64,000 nucleotides of DNA from Knufia peltigerae (taxonomy: Eukaryota > Ascomycota > Eurotiomycetes > Chaetothyriales > Trichomeriaceae). The notes below the pieces were generated by a model. The model was not told where the DNA came from. It searched no databases and saw only the letters and a list, made by a program, of their open reading frames with translations. The stretch is taken from assembly GCA_030247855.1 (NCBI GenBank), contig JAPDRN010000013.1:372001-436000 (forward strand), written 5' to 3'. Shown in pieces: positions 21,735-32,212 of the stretch (position 1 is its first letter; each line of letters starts with the position of its first letter). Made by a program: the position numbers and the translations under genes.

Positions 21735-23815
21735 ATGTCTTCTCTTGACCAGAAACTCGACGTCCAGCATTGCGACCAGGAGCTCGCCTTGCATGGCGGC
21801 GACTCCAAAGTTGTCGAACCACCCACTTCTGGTTACGTCGAGGGTACCGAGGAAGAAAAGAAACTGGTCAGGAAGATCGACATGCATCTGATCCCGATCT
21901 TGTGGGCCATGTATGTCTTCAATTACCTCGACAGAACAAACATTGGCGTAAGTGCAGAGTCCCTTTTCCAAATGCCAGCTCCCACACACAAGCACATAAA
22001 AACACCCGTGAATAAATGAACCTACGAAATTGACTCTTTCGCTGACATGAAAAAATAGAATGCCAAAGTTGGAGGAATGGAAGAGGACCTCAAGTTGAGT
22101 TCTTCCGATTACTCACTTGTTCTTTCCATTTTCTTCGTCGTGAGTGCTTTGTTTCCCTCTCTCCCGACAAAACATTTCTGACCTTTTTTGGTATCCAAGG
22201 CGTATTTGTTGTTCGAACCTCCTGCCGTTATGGTCTTGGCCAGGACGAAACCAAGCCTTTTCTTACCGAGCATCATGATTGCGTGGGTGAGTGTGTGTCA
22301 TTCTTGTTTAATTCTTGACTCAATTTAACAAAGGTGTCTGTCTATATAGGGAGCAATCTCAGTCTCCGTCAAAGGTATACACAGTCTAGGGGGTTTGATT
22401 GCTTTTCGTATTGCTCTTGGCTTCCTAGAGGCTGGGTTCTTCCCAGGAGTCATGCTCGTGCTTTCTTGCTGGTATAAAGTAAGTCACTCTCCATACCAAT
22501 CTATGGGAAAAAAACCCTTTTTTCACAGGGAAGATGCTGACGTTATCGTACCCTAGCCCTCAGAGTTATCAAAACGTATTGCAATCTTCTATACCGGAAC
22601 TATCCTAGCTGGAGCCTTTGGTGGCCTACTTGCTGGTGGTATCATTGACGGAATGGAAGGGGTTGGAGGAGTACGTGGATGGAAATGGTGAGAATAAACC
22701 TAACCCTTGCCTTGCAAAACACTTGTACTTACTATTCTTAATCACCAGGCTATTCATTATTGAAGGTCTTGGAACCGTTATTGCCGGTTTCGTTGCATAC
22801 CTCCTCTTACCTGGTATGTTTGTGGCTCCAGAACCCCAGAAGAAAAAAATGTCGGAAAGTTGGAGCTTGCTAATTGCTATTTAAAAAGACTATCCGACAA
22901 ACACAAAATGGCTTTCCGAGGCAGAGAGAAAGCTGGCCACGACTCGATTGATACTCAGAGAGGATCTAGACAAGAAAATGTCCTATAAAAAGGCTATAGT
23001 ATTGTCCATCAAAGATTGGAAGATGTGGGTGAGTAGCGACAAAATTCACTCTCTTAACACGCAGAGAATGACGCTGACAACCTACACAGCTGTTCATGCT
23101 CTCCTTGAATACAATCTTGGCTTCGGGCACGGTCTCATATTTCTTTCCAACCCTAATGGGTGCGTTGGGTTACAAAGGTCGCATGGTGCAGTGTAAGATC
23201 ACCGCATACATTGTATCGTTGTCCGTTAATGCTGACGCTGACGCGCTCTCTCTCTCCACAGTCATGACCGTACCCATTTACGCCGTGACTTTGGTCATCA
23301 ATTTGATCATGGGTTACTCGGCCGATTATACCGGAAAAAAGGCATACCACGTCGTGGGTTGCGCTATCCTGGCTGTGGTCTCTTTCATCATCTGCGCGGC
23401 CAGCAAAAACTTCTCCGTCCGCTACGCTTTTATCTGTTTCGGTTTCGCAGGGGTACAATGCTGTGTGCCTTTATTGATCAGTTGGGAAGTCACCATGTTC
23501 CCCGGTCGAGAGAGACGTGCTGTGTCTGTCCCCGTCATTAACGGTTTCGGTAAGAAGTTTCGATATACACCCCCTTTTATAGAGAACGGACACTAGTTTT
23601 GCTAACCCCTTTGCTCTTTGTACAAAGGCAACTTGGCTTCCGTTTACGGATCTTTCATCTGGCCTTCCCACGACGCCCCGAGGTATATAATGGGCTTTGC
23701 GGTCATGACCACCTTCATGTTCATCGCTGGCGCCACCGCCCTACTGATCAAAAGAATCTGGGATGACAAGGGTCTGGCGAGAATTGACTATGACCAACAG
23801 GAGGAGAACGAGTAG
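21735..23815 (+). CDS. MFS permease of the anion:cation symporter (Dal5/Tna1-like) family
   Basis: Ten exons are proposed: 21735-21947, 22059-22139, 22200-22286, 22350-22478, 22557-22687, 22749-22813, 22889-23028, 23090-23192, 23262-23549 and 23628-23815, all GT-AG, 474 residues. The reading starts with a soluble N-terminus and enters DMHLIPILWAMYVFNYLDRT, the signature first helix of the ACS family, which takes up organic anions such as allantoate, nicotinate or pantothenate. Later segments RIALGFLEAGFFPGVMLVLS, KWLFIIEGLGTVIAGFVAYL and SVYGSFIWPSHDAPRYIMGF support twelve membrane helices. Substrate is unknown. It follows a Zn2Cys6 gene and a P450 on the same strand, which suggests uptake or export linked to that enzyme. 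Confidence 0.92.
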
Positions 23816-23998
23816 GAAGAGGACCAAAAGGAGACCAATTGAGAGTGGAAGAGGCTTTTCTTTTTGACTTTTGGAAGAAAACCATCCAAATTAGCTCCAT
23901 CCAAATTAGCTCCACCGAGATACTACTCTCACTCTCCCTAGAACAATCTTGTACAGATAGCAGAAAGTCTGTGAACATACGTGTATCAACGTGCGAGG

Positions 23999-25141
23999 TC
24001 AGAGTATTTGCAGTACCCACATGTCGTCCAGTCGTCGATTGCTGTCGTGTAAACCTCCGTGGATCACGACTCGGTCCCCCTCCTTCTCACCTTCACCACC
24101 GGGCCAAACATCGGCGTCGAACCAACCTCGACCGGCCGGAGCGGGCTCCCCCGGCGGGCATTCCACACGGCACCACTTTCCGGTGGTCGTGTCGAACGCC
24201 CAGACGTCGGAAAACATGCGGCCGGCCCCGGCATGGCCCAGGTCACTGGGCGACCCTTCACCGAACATTGTCACCAACAGCTCACCACCGCCCGAGGCGG
24301 CGGTCCTGACGGGGACGAGGGTCGCCACGCTCCTCGGCTCGGGGCCTTCCACGCCGTCGGGTTTGTATTCGACACTGGACCAGGTCGCGTCATCGACATC
24401 GTAAACGTCGACGGCGCCGCCTTGCTCGACCTGACCGTCAAACCCGTTGACACGGTACAGCTTGCGCTTGCCCTTGGTGGAGGAATACGCGATACTCGCT
24501 CCCCCTCGACCACCACCAGGTGCCGATGGGAGTTGTCTCCATTTCAACGTGGTCGTGTCGAATTCCCACAAATCGTTCAATCTACCTTGGGCAGGACATC
24601 CGGCGTGCAGATAAATCTTGTCGACATTGTCCGAGGTCATGGAGTGGTACGAGCGGTCTTCAGGACACGGGTGGTCTCCTCCTCCTCCTCCTCCTCCGCC
24701 ACCCCCACCACCACAATGGGAATTGGCGGGATTCATAACTGACCACGAAGAAGTGGACTTGTCGAAAACGTCGAATGATCCATTGGATTGTAGGCAAGTC
24801 ATGGAAACTCCGCCTCGACCGCCGAAACAGTAAAATCTCCCACCGAGGCTGGTAGAGGCGGCGCCTACTCGAGGGCTTGGGGAGGAGCCATTTGTGCTGC
24901 TGACCGCTTCGACACCACCGCGGATAGTATTAGCAGCAGCGGCAGCAGCAGCAGTGCTGCTGTCGGTGGCGTCCGCTAGATCGATCAAGTAGACCACATT
25001 GTCCCGCGGTTTACGCGGTTCGAGTTCCCCACCAAAAACGCATGCAGTGTTGTCTCCCACGACCGACAGGCAATGGGACGATCGTTGCAGTGGCTCAATC
25101 TGTAAAGGAATGCGTTTCCAGATCCCTTTCATGGCTGACAT
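23999..25141 (-). CDS. Kelch-repeat beta-propeller protein
   Basis: Single-exon gene of 380 residues starting at an ATG. Repeated kelch units are visible, each with a GG-x-tyrosine/tryptophan pattern: SSHCLSVVGDNTACVFGGEL, GAASTSLGGRFYCFGGRGG, LNDLWEFDTTTLKWRQLPSA, FSDVWAFDTTTGKWCRVECP and RVVIHGGLHDSNRRLDDMWV. This is the fold of plant nitrile-specifier-like and fungal galactose-oxidase-central-domain proteins. No signal peptide or catalytic residues are visible, so it is probably a cytosolic scaffold. A run of twelve glycines interrupts one blade, encoded by a TCC/ACC microsatellite on the plus strand at about 24676-24713, and an alanine run comes from a CAG-type repeat near 24945. Function unassigned. 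Confidence 0.85.
   Translation of the reverse strand: MSAMKGIWKRIPLQIEPLQRSSHCLSVVGDNTACVFGGELEPRKPRDNVVYLIDLADATDSSTAAAAAAANTIRGGVEAVSSTNGSSPSPRVGAASTSLGGRFYCFGGRGGVSMTCLQSNGSFDVFDKSTSSWSVMNPANSHCGGGGGGGGGGGGDHPCPEDRSYHSMTSDNVDKIYLHAGCPAQGRLNDLWEFDTTTLKWRQLPSAPGGGRGGASIAYSSTKGKRKLYRVNGFDGQVEQGGAVDVYDVDDATWSSVEYKPDGVEGPEPRSVATLVPVRTAASGGGELLVTMFGEGSPSDLGHAGAGRMFSDVWAFDTTTGKWCRVECPPGEPAPAGRGWFDADVWPGGEGEKEGDRVVIHGGLHDSNRRLDDMWVLQIL
24676..24713. repeat. Trinucleotide microsatellite inside kelch gene
   Basis: Run of TCC units passing into ACC-type units, read on the minus strand as a poly-glycine tract of the kelch protein. Length variation between strains would change the glycine count without a frameshift. 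Confidence 0.7.
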
Positions 25142-25473
25142 CTTGAACGACAGAATCCACGAGTTGATTGTAGTAGGTCAAACAACACAAATACTGCGAT
25201 TATGGTCGTCTCTGAAGGTTTATCACAAGCAGAGGTTGTAGGCAAGGCCGGTATCGGGGCGGTCGGTAAGTTTGTTATTCCTCGATATCTTGCCAAACTA
25301 CAGAGCAAGTATTGATAAATCATACAGCTATTCCATCACAGCGGCCAAGGCACAGCAATCATCGCTCTTACTGAAGATCATCCGTAACAGTATTTCAATG
25401 ACATTGGTCTAGTTCTTCTATACAACCCTTCCACTCTAGATAGTAGTACTCCAGCATCTTCCTAGTTCGGCAC
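25142..25473. other. Intergenic region, no gene seen
   Basis: About 330 bp between the kelch gene start and the Spf1 stop, both on the minus strand. It should hold the kelch promoter. Nothing else is seen. Confidence 0.4.
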
Positions 25474-28400
25474 CTACTTGCGCCCGGCGGCTGGCCCGGT
25501 GTTGTTGGCGACTCCTCGTTTTTCCTCGATTGCCGCAATCCTTTCCTGCTCGGCCTTTTCCATGAGCTCTCTTTTGCGCTTCTCATCACGAGCAACTTGA
25601 TCCGGTCTCTTGATTGCGATATCCTTGGGTCTGAAGTCACTGAAGAGATTTTTGAGGATTTGCTCTACAACCCAACAGCCACAAAAGTCGACAACCATGA
25701 GAGTCGTCAAGGTCCACTTGAAGTCGCTCCTGAAGGGCACAAGTCGTAATTTCTCGTTGAGCTCTGGCAGGAATTCCGTGCTACCAGCAAAAGCCACAAA
25801 CGAACAAGCCAAGAGACCCCAATACATGCCTCGATTTTCCTTGATACTCTCACGGAAGGGTCTACCCTGGTAATTGATGGCGAAAGTCGACACTTGCTGA
25901 ATGAGCTGCATGAGATACACCGCACTATTGAGCAAGCTGGGTTCGAATTCACCCTCCAGATCAATCTCATCAGATGGAGGAACGATGGAATAGACAACTC
26001 TGGAGAGGTAGATCAATGTGGCACAGTGGATGGCAAATTGACCTAGGACGGATCCCAAGATGTAGGCGTTGAGAATGTTTGGCTGTGGTCGTTCTCGTGA
26101 TAATGCTTCGACGGGCTTTGCTCGTGATATCGACAAGAAACACACGGACATGAGCATACCACTGATCGTGACCTGCCCGTCACCAAATTTGATGCCAGCC
26201 AGGTAGATCACGGACAAAGAGTACGCACTGATCAAGCAATTGAGGGCGAGAATTTTGTACATCTGGATGGTTGCGACCAGAGTGCATCGACCTTGGCGAA
26301 TGATGTTCGGAATGGCAACGACATTAGCCAACTTGCTAGTGAACGGTGCGGCAACGGAAGCATCACCCAGCTTAATCGTAGGTGGTTCGCTATCGTCGAG
26401 TTCATTCTCCATCATGGACGAAGTGAATTTATCAGCCCAGCTGGCAGCTTTCTGTTGAGCCTCTTGCTGTTTTCGTTGCTTGGGCGTGAGATGGACATTT
26501 GATTGCTGAATGGCTTGAGCTCCAGGTGATGTAATGGTCTCGAGACCTCCGTTTTCGGCATCACCGTTCTCAAGGCTGATGCCCTTCTTCTCAGCAATAG
26601 CCTTGATCGCTTTCTCGTGATGTGGATTGCTTAGACCAGGAGGGTAGAGATGAGCAATTCCAGGTGGGACAGGTGGTGCTGGCTGGTTGAATCGCTTCAT
26701 GAGCTGAACTTGCTTCTCATAGATCTCCTTCATTTTGGTGGTTCTAAAGTGCTCACTAATCTTGGTGAGGTCTTCTTGTGAACCATTGAGAAGTGCTACT
26801 CCAACATGAGCCTGTTTCAAAGCACCAACATCGTTCGTGCCGTCACCACACATGAGAGTGGTATATCCTTGATCTTTAAGACCAATCAGAATCTCCTCTT
26901 TTTGCTTTGGAGACACTCGGGCATAGACCCAAGTGTGCCTCAACAAATCCATAAAGGCTTTCTGTCCAGTAAACTTAGAAAGGGCATAACCTGTAACACA
27001 CAAATCTTTCGTCTCAAGAATTTTTGGATCGATGGCCGCAGTTGGGTCGACAGGTATGATAGTTTTCTCATCGACACTGCGCCAGACTAGCTTCTTGCCT
27101 GAATCATCATGTTCCGGCGCGTCCAAGATTAGACAGTCCCGGTCAACAATCTCGACTTGTCGTGCAACATGAACCGCTGTCAGAGGATTATCCCCAGTAA
27201 TCATCACGACTCGGTGACTGCTTTCGTTTAACATCTGGACAGCTCTGATGGCATCTTCCTTCAGAGGTGTTTGCAGAACCAAAAATCCGGCGAAAGTCAG
27301 TCCGGCTTCAACTTCTTCCCGCGTTAGATCGTTGATGCGTTTCTGACCAAGTTCGGCCTCGGTAGAGAGGTATTTGTATGCAAGGGCAAGAACTCTAGCT
27401 CCGTTTCTGGTGAAGTATTTGAAGGTTTCCTCGTACTTAGGAGGGACGTCCACGAGCATCTTAGCGATTGTCTCCGGAGCACCCTTGACACCAACGAAAG
27501 TACCCTTGCCTCGCCGTCCTGTCTTTGGATCCGTGATAGATACCATTGCCACAGAGCTTTGGCGCTTGAGAGCAGATGAGAATTGGAAACGTCGTTTGAT
27601 TTGAACAATGTGGGATGCACCCGCTGTTGAATGTGCCTTCTTTGACTTTGATGGTGGAACATTTGTCAAGGTATCATTGTTACCCAGAGTCCAGTTGAGA
27701 GCTGTCAATGTAGCCTTTTCCATGGGGTCACCAACAATGTCACCCTCGTCGAGCTTGACCAAAGCATGAGCCGTGGCTAAAACAAGAGTCGTATATACAC
27801 CACAGTCGGGGACTTTCGTAACCGTAGATTGAGCTCCGTCGGGTTCAGTCAAGCGGTTTGATCTTCCCAGGCCTAAGCCAGCAATTCCGTCGACGACTAG
27901 ATCTTCGCCTGTGAGTGTACCAGTCTTATCAAAGCAGGCAACGTCAACACGTCCAGCAAAAGGAATTCTGAAAGGCTCTGTACAGAAGATGGCAAACTTG
28001 CTGAGGGCTGCCAGACTAGTGTTGACAGCCAGTGACAGCTCCATAGGTAATTCTGGTGGCACAACGCTGGTCACGATCAAGATACAGTCGAGAAGTAGCT
28101 TTGATCTCTTTCGGTTGTTTCGAACACCTTCCTGCCACACATATCCTGATGCTGCCAGTGCGAAAATCAACAGGAATAAGATGAACCACAAAGCCTCCGC
28201 ATTATTGGCCGAAACGCGTTCTGTGGAATAGATCATGGTCCGAACGAGGCTTCCTTGGTTGGTTTCGAAACCAGTTTTCAGCACTACACCCATGGCACCC
28301 TTGTCAGGCGGGGCGGGCACTCCTGATTTGACAATCGGGACACTGTCTGGTGCATCTTCGCTAGCGGCTGGATGCGTTATCTGCAAAACCTTTGTGCCGC

Positions 28401-29489
28401 CCCAAAGTAGAGCATTCTTGTCCAGCCCTTCTGGCTCGATCGGAGCATCACCAGGCCGGAGCATAACGGACTCCTTGAGAAGCGGAGTGCTTTCACCAGA
28501 CAACATAGCCTCGTTCACAATAGCAGTCCCCTCGATAAGGAGCATATCACATGCCACACCAGAGTCTTCCTGGGTTCTACCAACAGACACCAGGTCACCA
28601 GGAAGCAGTTTGTCACTCTTGATTTCCACCCATTTCTTTTCTCGGTACACCCAGATGTCATATGGCTTGATGCTCATACCTCGGAACTCATTCAAAGTTC
28701 GTTGTCTTTGCCAAACCACGGTACTCTCGAAAGCCACCAACATGAACAGCGTAAAAAGTGAATAATACCAGTAGTCATCCAGTAACCACAGACCGACACA
28801 AAACACCTGGAAAATGAAAAAAGGTGCAACAGCATGCTCTTTCCACAGCTCCATGAAGGTAGGGACAGGAATGTCGAAGGTGTTGTCTCCATAGTGTTGC
28901 TGGATTGTGTCGAGCTCGGTCGCAGACGTCAGACCTTGGGTCATTTGGAACTCTCGAAGTAAAGGCTTCTTCTGCCCATCCAGAGGATACGATAGCGGCG
29001 CGAAGGTGCCTTTCTCCGATGAGTAGTCGAAACGTCTCTTCTGGAACAGGAAGAAGATTCTCCCGTCCTTTCCCTTTTCCAACTTGCATATCGATGGCGA
29101 ACCGGAATTAATGATGGGAATGACCTTGATCAGCTGAGCATTTTCAACCTTTGTCGCCTTTGTTGTAGTGAAGGTGGTATCCAAATTGACATTCCATTTT
29201 GTCGAGAGCCAGGTCAGGGACTGAAGAGTGGTGATGGTCGCTATCCATACAAAAGTCCACTCTTGACCATCTATGTACTCGTCGTAAAGATCTTCGCTGA
29301 GATAGAATGCAAGGAAGATGGGCCATAGTATAGTGAAAGGCCAGACATATGCCTTCAGATAGACAGGTAGAGGGTTGTGTAGACTAGCGGACTGAATTTG
29401 GTCGTTGTCGACGAGTTTCGCCCTGCAGTTCTCTAGGTTAGAAGTGGCCACGCATTGCAAAAGTATCGAACTCACGATCTCTGCGCCAT
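25474..29489 (-). CDS. SPF1: P5A-type ATPase Spf1 (ER transmembrane-helix dislocase)
   Basis: P5A ATPase of the endoplasmic reticulum, which in yeast removes mis-inserted transmembrane helices and affects sterol and Mn homeostasis. A 14-nt first coding exon, 29489-29476 (MAQRS), joins through a 53-nt GT-AG intron at 29475-29423 to exon 2, 29422-25474, giving about 1320 residues. The junction reads MAQRSAKLVDNDQIQSASLH, the expected fungal N-terminus. Visible motifs are the phosphorylation site DKTGTLT (Asp503), LSGESTPLLKE, the hinge GDGTNDVGALKQAHVGVALL and VPPELPMELSLAVNTSLAAL, the P5-type M4 proline region. The uninterrupted exon 2 frame lacks an upstream ATG, which supports the small first exon. 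It is divergent from GLN4. Confidence 0.95.
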
Positions 29490-29945
29490 GGCGAGCGTCA
29501 GTCAAGAGCTCGCGCTCAATCAAAAATGCGCAGTGATATCTGCTCAGTGGCAGTGACTGCGATAGATCTCGGAACACAGTGTCCTAGAAAAAAAGGTTGC
29601 AGTACTAGCGACGATGGATTGTTTGACTGACGCAGTTTCTGGAGGTTTCGGCGAAATGTACGCCGCCCTCCGAACCATGCCGCTTTTAGCAGAAGACCTT
29701 GGCATTTTTATCTCAGCCTCGCCGTGACAGCGATAACACAATTCTTTTGAGTCATTTCACCAGCTTTGATATCCAAAAGATTTCACATTACATGTACGAC
29801 TGAAAATTTAAAAATATCGAAATCGTTCAGATACCAAACTCAATCTCAATTCTACAAATCCACCGGCGGTGTTTCTAATAAAGCGTTTGAGGCACGATAT
29901 CTGTCATATTTCTGACATTTTCACATCATCTCATCGATAGCCAGG
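29490..29945. promoter_or_regulatory. Divergent promoter region, SPF1 and GLN4
   Basis: About 456 bp between two divergent start codons, so both promoters lie here. The part before GLN4 is AT-rich, with an AAATTTAAAAATATCG stretch near 29805. No gene or repeat is seen. Confidence 0.45.
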
Positions 29946-31865
29946 ATGGCTGAATCCGCTGAGGCCAGCAAAACCTTGCCAGAGCGGCTCAAGGAGAAAG
30001 TCGAGACCGTTGTGGCAGACAAGAAGCCCAAGAAAGAAAAGGCGCCCAAACAGCCCAAACCTCCAAAGCAGCCGAAAGCGCCAGCCGAGAAGCCTGCCAA
30101 ACCAGCCAACCCAACGCCTGCAGGCCCAGCAGACCCAACTGCCATGTTCAAGGAGGGATGGCTTGCGGCAGTCCGAAAGGAACGACCACTAGACGAGCCT
30201 GTTGTTACTCGATTTCCACCAGAGCCAAATGGCTATCTTCATATTGGCCATAGCAAAGCTATTGCAATCAACTTTGGATTTGCAAAGTTTCATGGTGGCA
30301 AGTGCAACCTTAGATTCGACGACACGAATCCAGAGGCTGAGGAAGAAGTCTATTTCTCTGCTATAGAGGATATTGTGCGGTGGCTTGGCTTCGACCCTGC
30401 ACTCATCACTTACTCGAGTGATTTCTTCGACCGACTCTATGAATTAGCAGAGAAGCTGATTACCCTTGACGGAGCATACGTGTGTCACTGCACCGACGAA
30501 GAGCTCAAGGACCAGCGTGGTGGAACTGATCCGAAAAACAAACACGAACGATACGCTTGTCGACATCGAGATCGACCTATCGAAGAATCGCTGGCAGAAT
30601 TTCGAGCAATGAGAGATGGCAAGTACAAACCGAGAGAAGCATTTTTGCGAATGAAGCAGGACCTCACCGATGGCAATCCACAGATGTGGGATCTTGTCGC
30701 ATATCGAGTGTTGGATAAGCCACATCACCGCACTGGAGACAAATGGAGAATTTACCCTACTTACGATTTCACACACTGTCTATGCGATAGCTTCGAGGGG
30801 ATAACCCATTCGCTCTGCACTACGGAATTCATACTATCCAGAGTGTCATACGAGTGGTTGAACAACAAGGTGGATGTGCCGCATAAACCAATGCAGAGAG
30901 AATATGGTCGACTCAACATCACGGGAACAGTACTATCAAAACGAAAGATCAAAAAGTTAGTGGATGAGAAGATCGTGAACGGGTGGGATGACCCAAGACT
31001 GTACACCCTCGTCGCACTGAGAAGGCGAGGTATTCCGCCGGGAGCAATTCTGTCGTTCGTCAGCGAGCTTGGCGTCACAACTGCGGCTATTAATATCCAG
31101 ATCAAACGGTTCGAACAGTCGATCCGCAAATACCTCGAGATGACGGTACCTCGTTTAATGCTTGTTCTGGATCCAATACCGGTCATCATCGACGACCTGC
31201 CAGACGACCATTACGAAGAGCTAGAGAATGCATTTGGACCAAAGGATGTAGACATGGGGTCTCACAAATTACCCTTTACCAAAAAGGTATACATTGAACG
31301 AGACGATTTCAGGGAAGTCGATAGCAAAGATTTCTTCAGAATGGCTCCAGGGAAACCAGTGGGCTTGCTGAAAGTGCCTTACCCGCTGGTTGCAACAAGC
31401 TTCAAGAAGGACGAGTCTACCGGTCTGGTCACAGAAATTCATGCTCGGTTCGAGAAACCTGCAGAGGGCGAAAAGGTCAAGAAGCCAAAAGCCTATATCC
31501 ACTGGGTTGCTGATGCGCCTGGACATGATTCGCCAGTCTCATGCGAGGTTCGGGTTTTCAACCCTCTCTTCAAGTCAGACAACCCTGATGCAGTTGAGCC
31601 GAGTTTCATGGCAGATCTCAACCCAGACAGCCTGAAGGTCTATCCAAACGCGATGGCTGAGGTCGGTTTGAAGGAGATTCGAGCGAGAGCGCCATGGCCG
31701 GAAGAGGCTGGGGAAAAGAAGGACAAGTGTGGCCTGGAATCAGTCAGGTTCCAGGCAATGAGGACTGGGTACTTCTGTCTTGACCCTGATACCGAGGGGA
31801 TAGCAGGCAAGGTGGTGCTCAATCGAATTGTCAGCTTGAAGGAGGATGCAGGAAAGACAGCATGA
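29946..31865 (+). CDS. GLN4: Glutaminyl-tRNA synthetase
   Basis: Cytosolic class I synthetase that charges tRNA-Gln. Intronless, 639 residues, ATG start. A Lys/Pro/Ala-rich N-terminal extension (KKEKAPKQPKPPKQPKAPAE) precedes the catalytic domain. The catalytic signatures are PPEPNGYLHIGHSKA with HIGH at 99-102 and the KMSKS-type loop VLSKRK starting at 329. DLVAYRVLDKPHHRTGDKW and YPTYDFTHCLCDSFEGITHS are typical of eukaryotic GlnRS. The anticodon-binding beta-barrels occupy the second half, ending near GYFCLDPDT. The yeast-type N-terminal appended domain of about 200 residues is absent, replaced by a short basic stretch. Confidence 0.97.
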   Translation: MAESAEASKTLPERLKEKVETVVADKKPKKEKAPKQPKPPKQPKAPAEKPAKPANPTPAGPADPTAMFKEGWLAAVRKERPLDEPVVTRFPPEPNGYLHIGHSKAIAINFGFAKFHGGKCNLRFDDTNPEAEEEVYFSAIEDIVRWLGFDPALITYSSDFFDRLYELAEKLITLDGAYVCHCTDEELKDQRGGTDPKNKHERYACRHRDRPIEESLAEFRAMRDGKYKPREAFLRMKQDLTDGNPQMWDLVAYRVLDKPHHRTGDKWRIYPTYDFTHCLCDSFEGITHSLCTTEFILSRVSYEWLNNKVDVPHKPMQREYGRLNITGTVLSKRKIKKLVDEKIVNGWDDPRLYTLVALRRRGIPPGAILSFVSELGVTTAAINIQIKRFEQSIRKYLEMTVPRLMLVLDPIPVIIDDLPDDHYEELENAFGPKDVDMGSHKLPFTKKVYIERDDFREVDSKDFFRMAPGKPVGLLKVPYPLVATSFKKDESTGLVTEIHARFEKPAEGEKVKKPKAYIHWVADAPGHDSPVSCEVRVFNPLFKSDNPDAVEPSFMADLNPDSLKVYPNAMAEVGLKEIRARAPWPEEAGEKKDKCGLESVRFQAMRTGYFCLDPDTEGIAGKVVLNRIVSLKEDAGKTA

Positions 31866-32212
31866 TTGATGATGGACGCCTGGATTCTACCGAAAGAATT
31901 CGTAGGCATGTATGTTATGATATTGTCAGGAGGGAAGACCTCACATACGTCTCCGAATATGATAGATTGATCGTGAAAGAGCCGTTACAGTAATCAAGAT
32001 GAAAGTCATCGATGTACTTACTCATTCTATGAACGCTGCTCTTAATCAGTACTCGTAGTACTTCCCACCTATAGCATTCTGCTTATGTAATACAGACGCT
32101 GTGTTGGATGAATGTCGCCCGAGGAGTCTCCAGACTTCCATTCCCTTAACCACCTCGATCACCAAAGTGAAAGGCATCTTGTCTGGCTTCATGGAAGCTA
32201 CGTCTGAGTGCA
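31866..32212. other. Intergenic region, no gene seen
   Basis: About 350 bp between two same-strand genes. It should include the GLN4 3' end and the promoter of the FYVE gene. Nothing else is seen. Confidence 0.4.
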
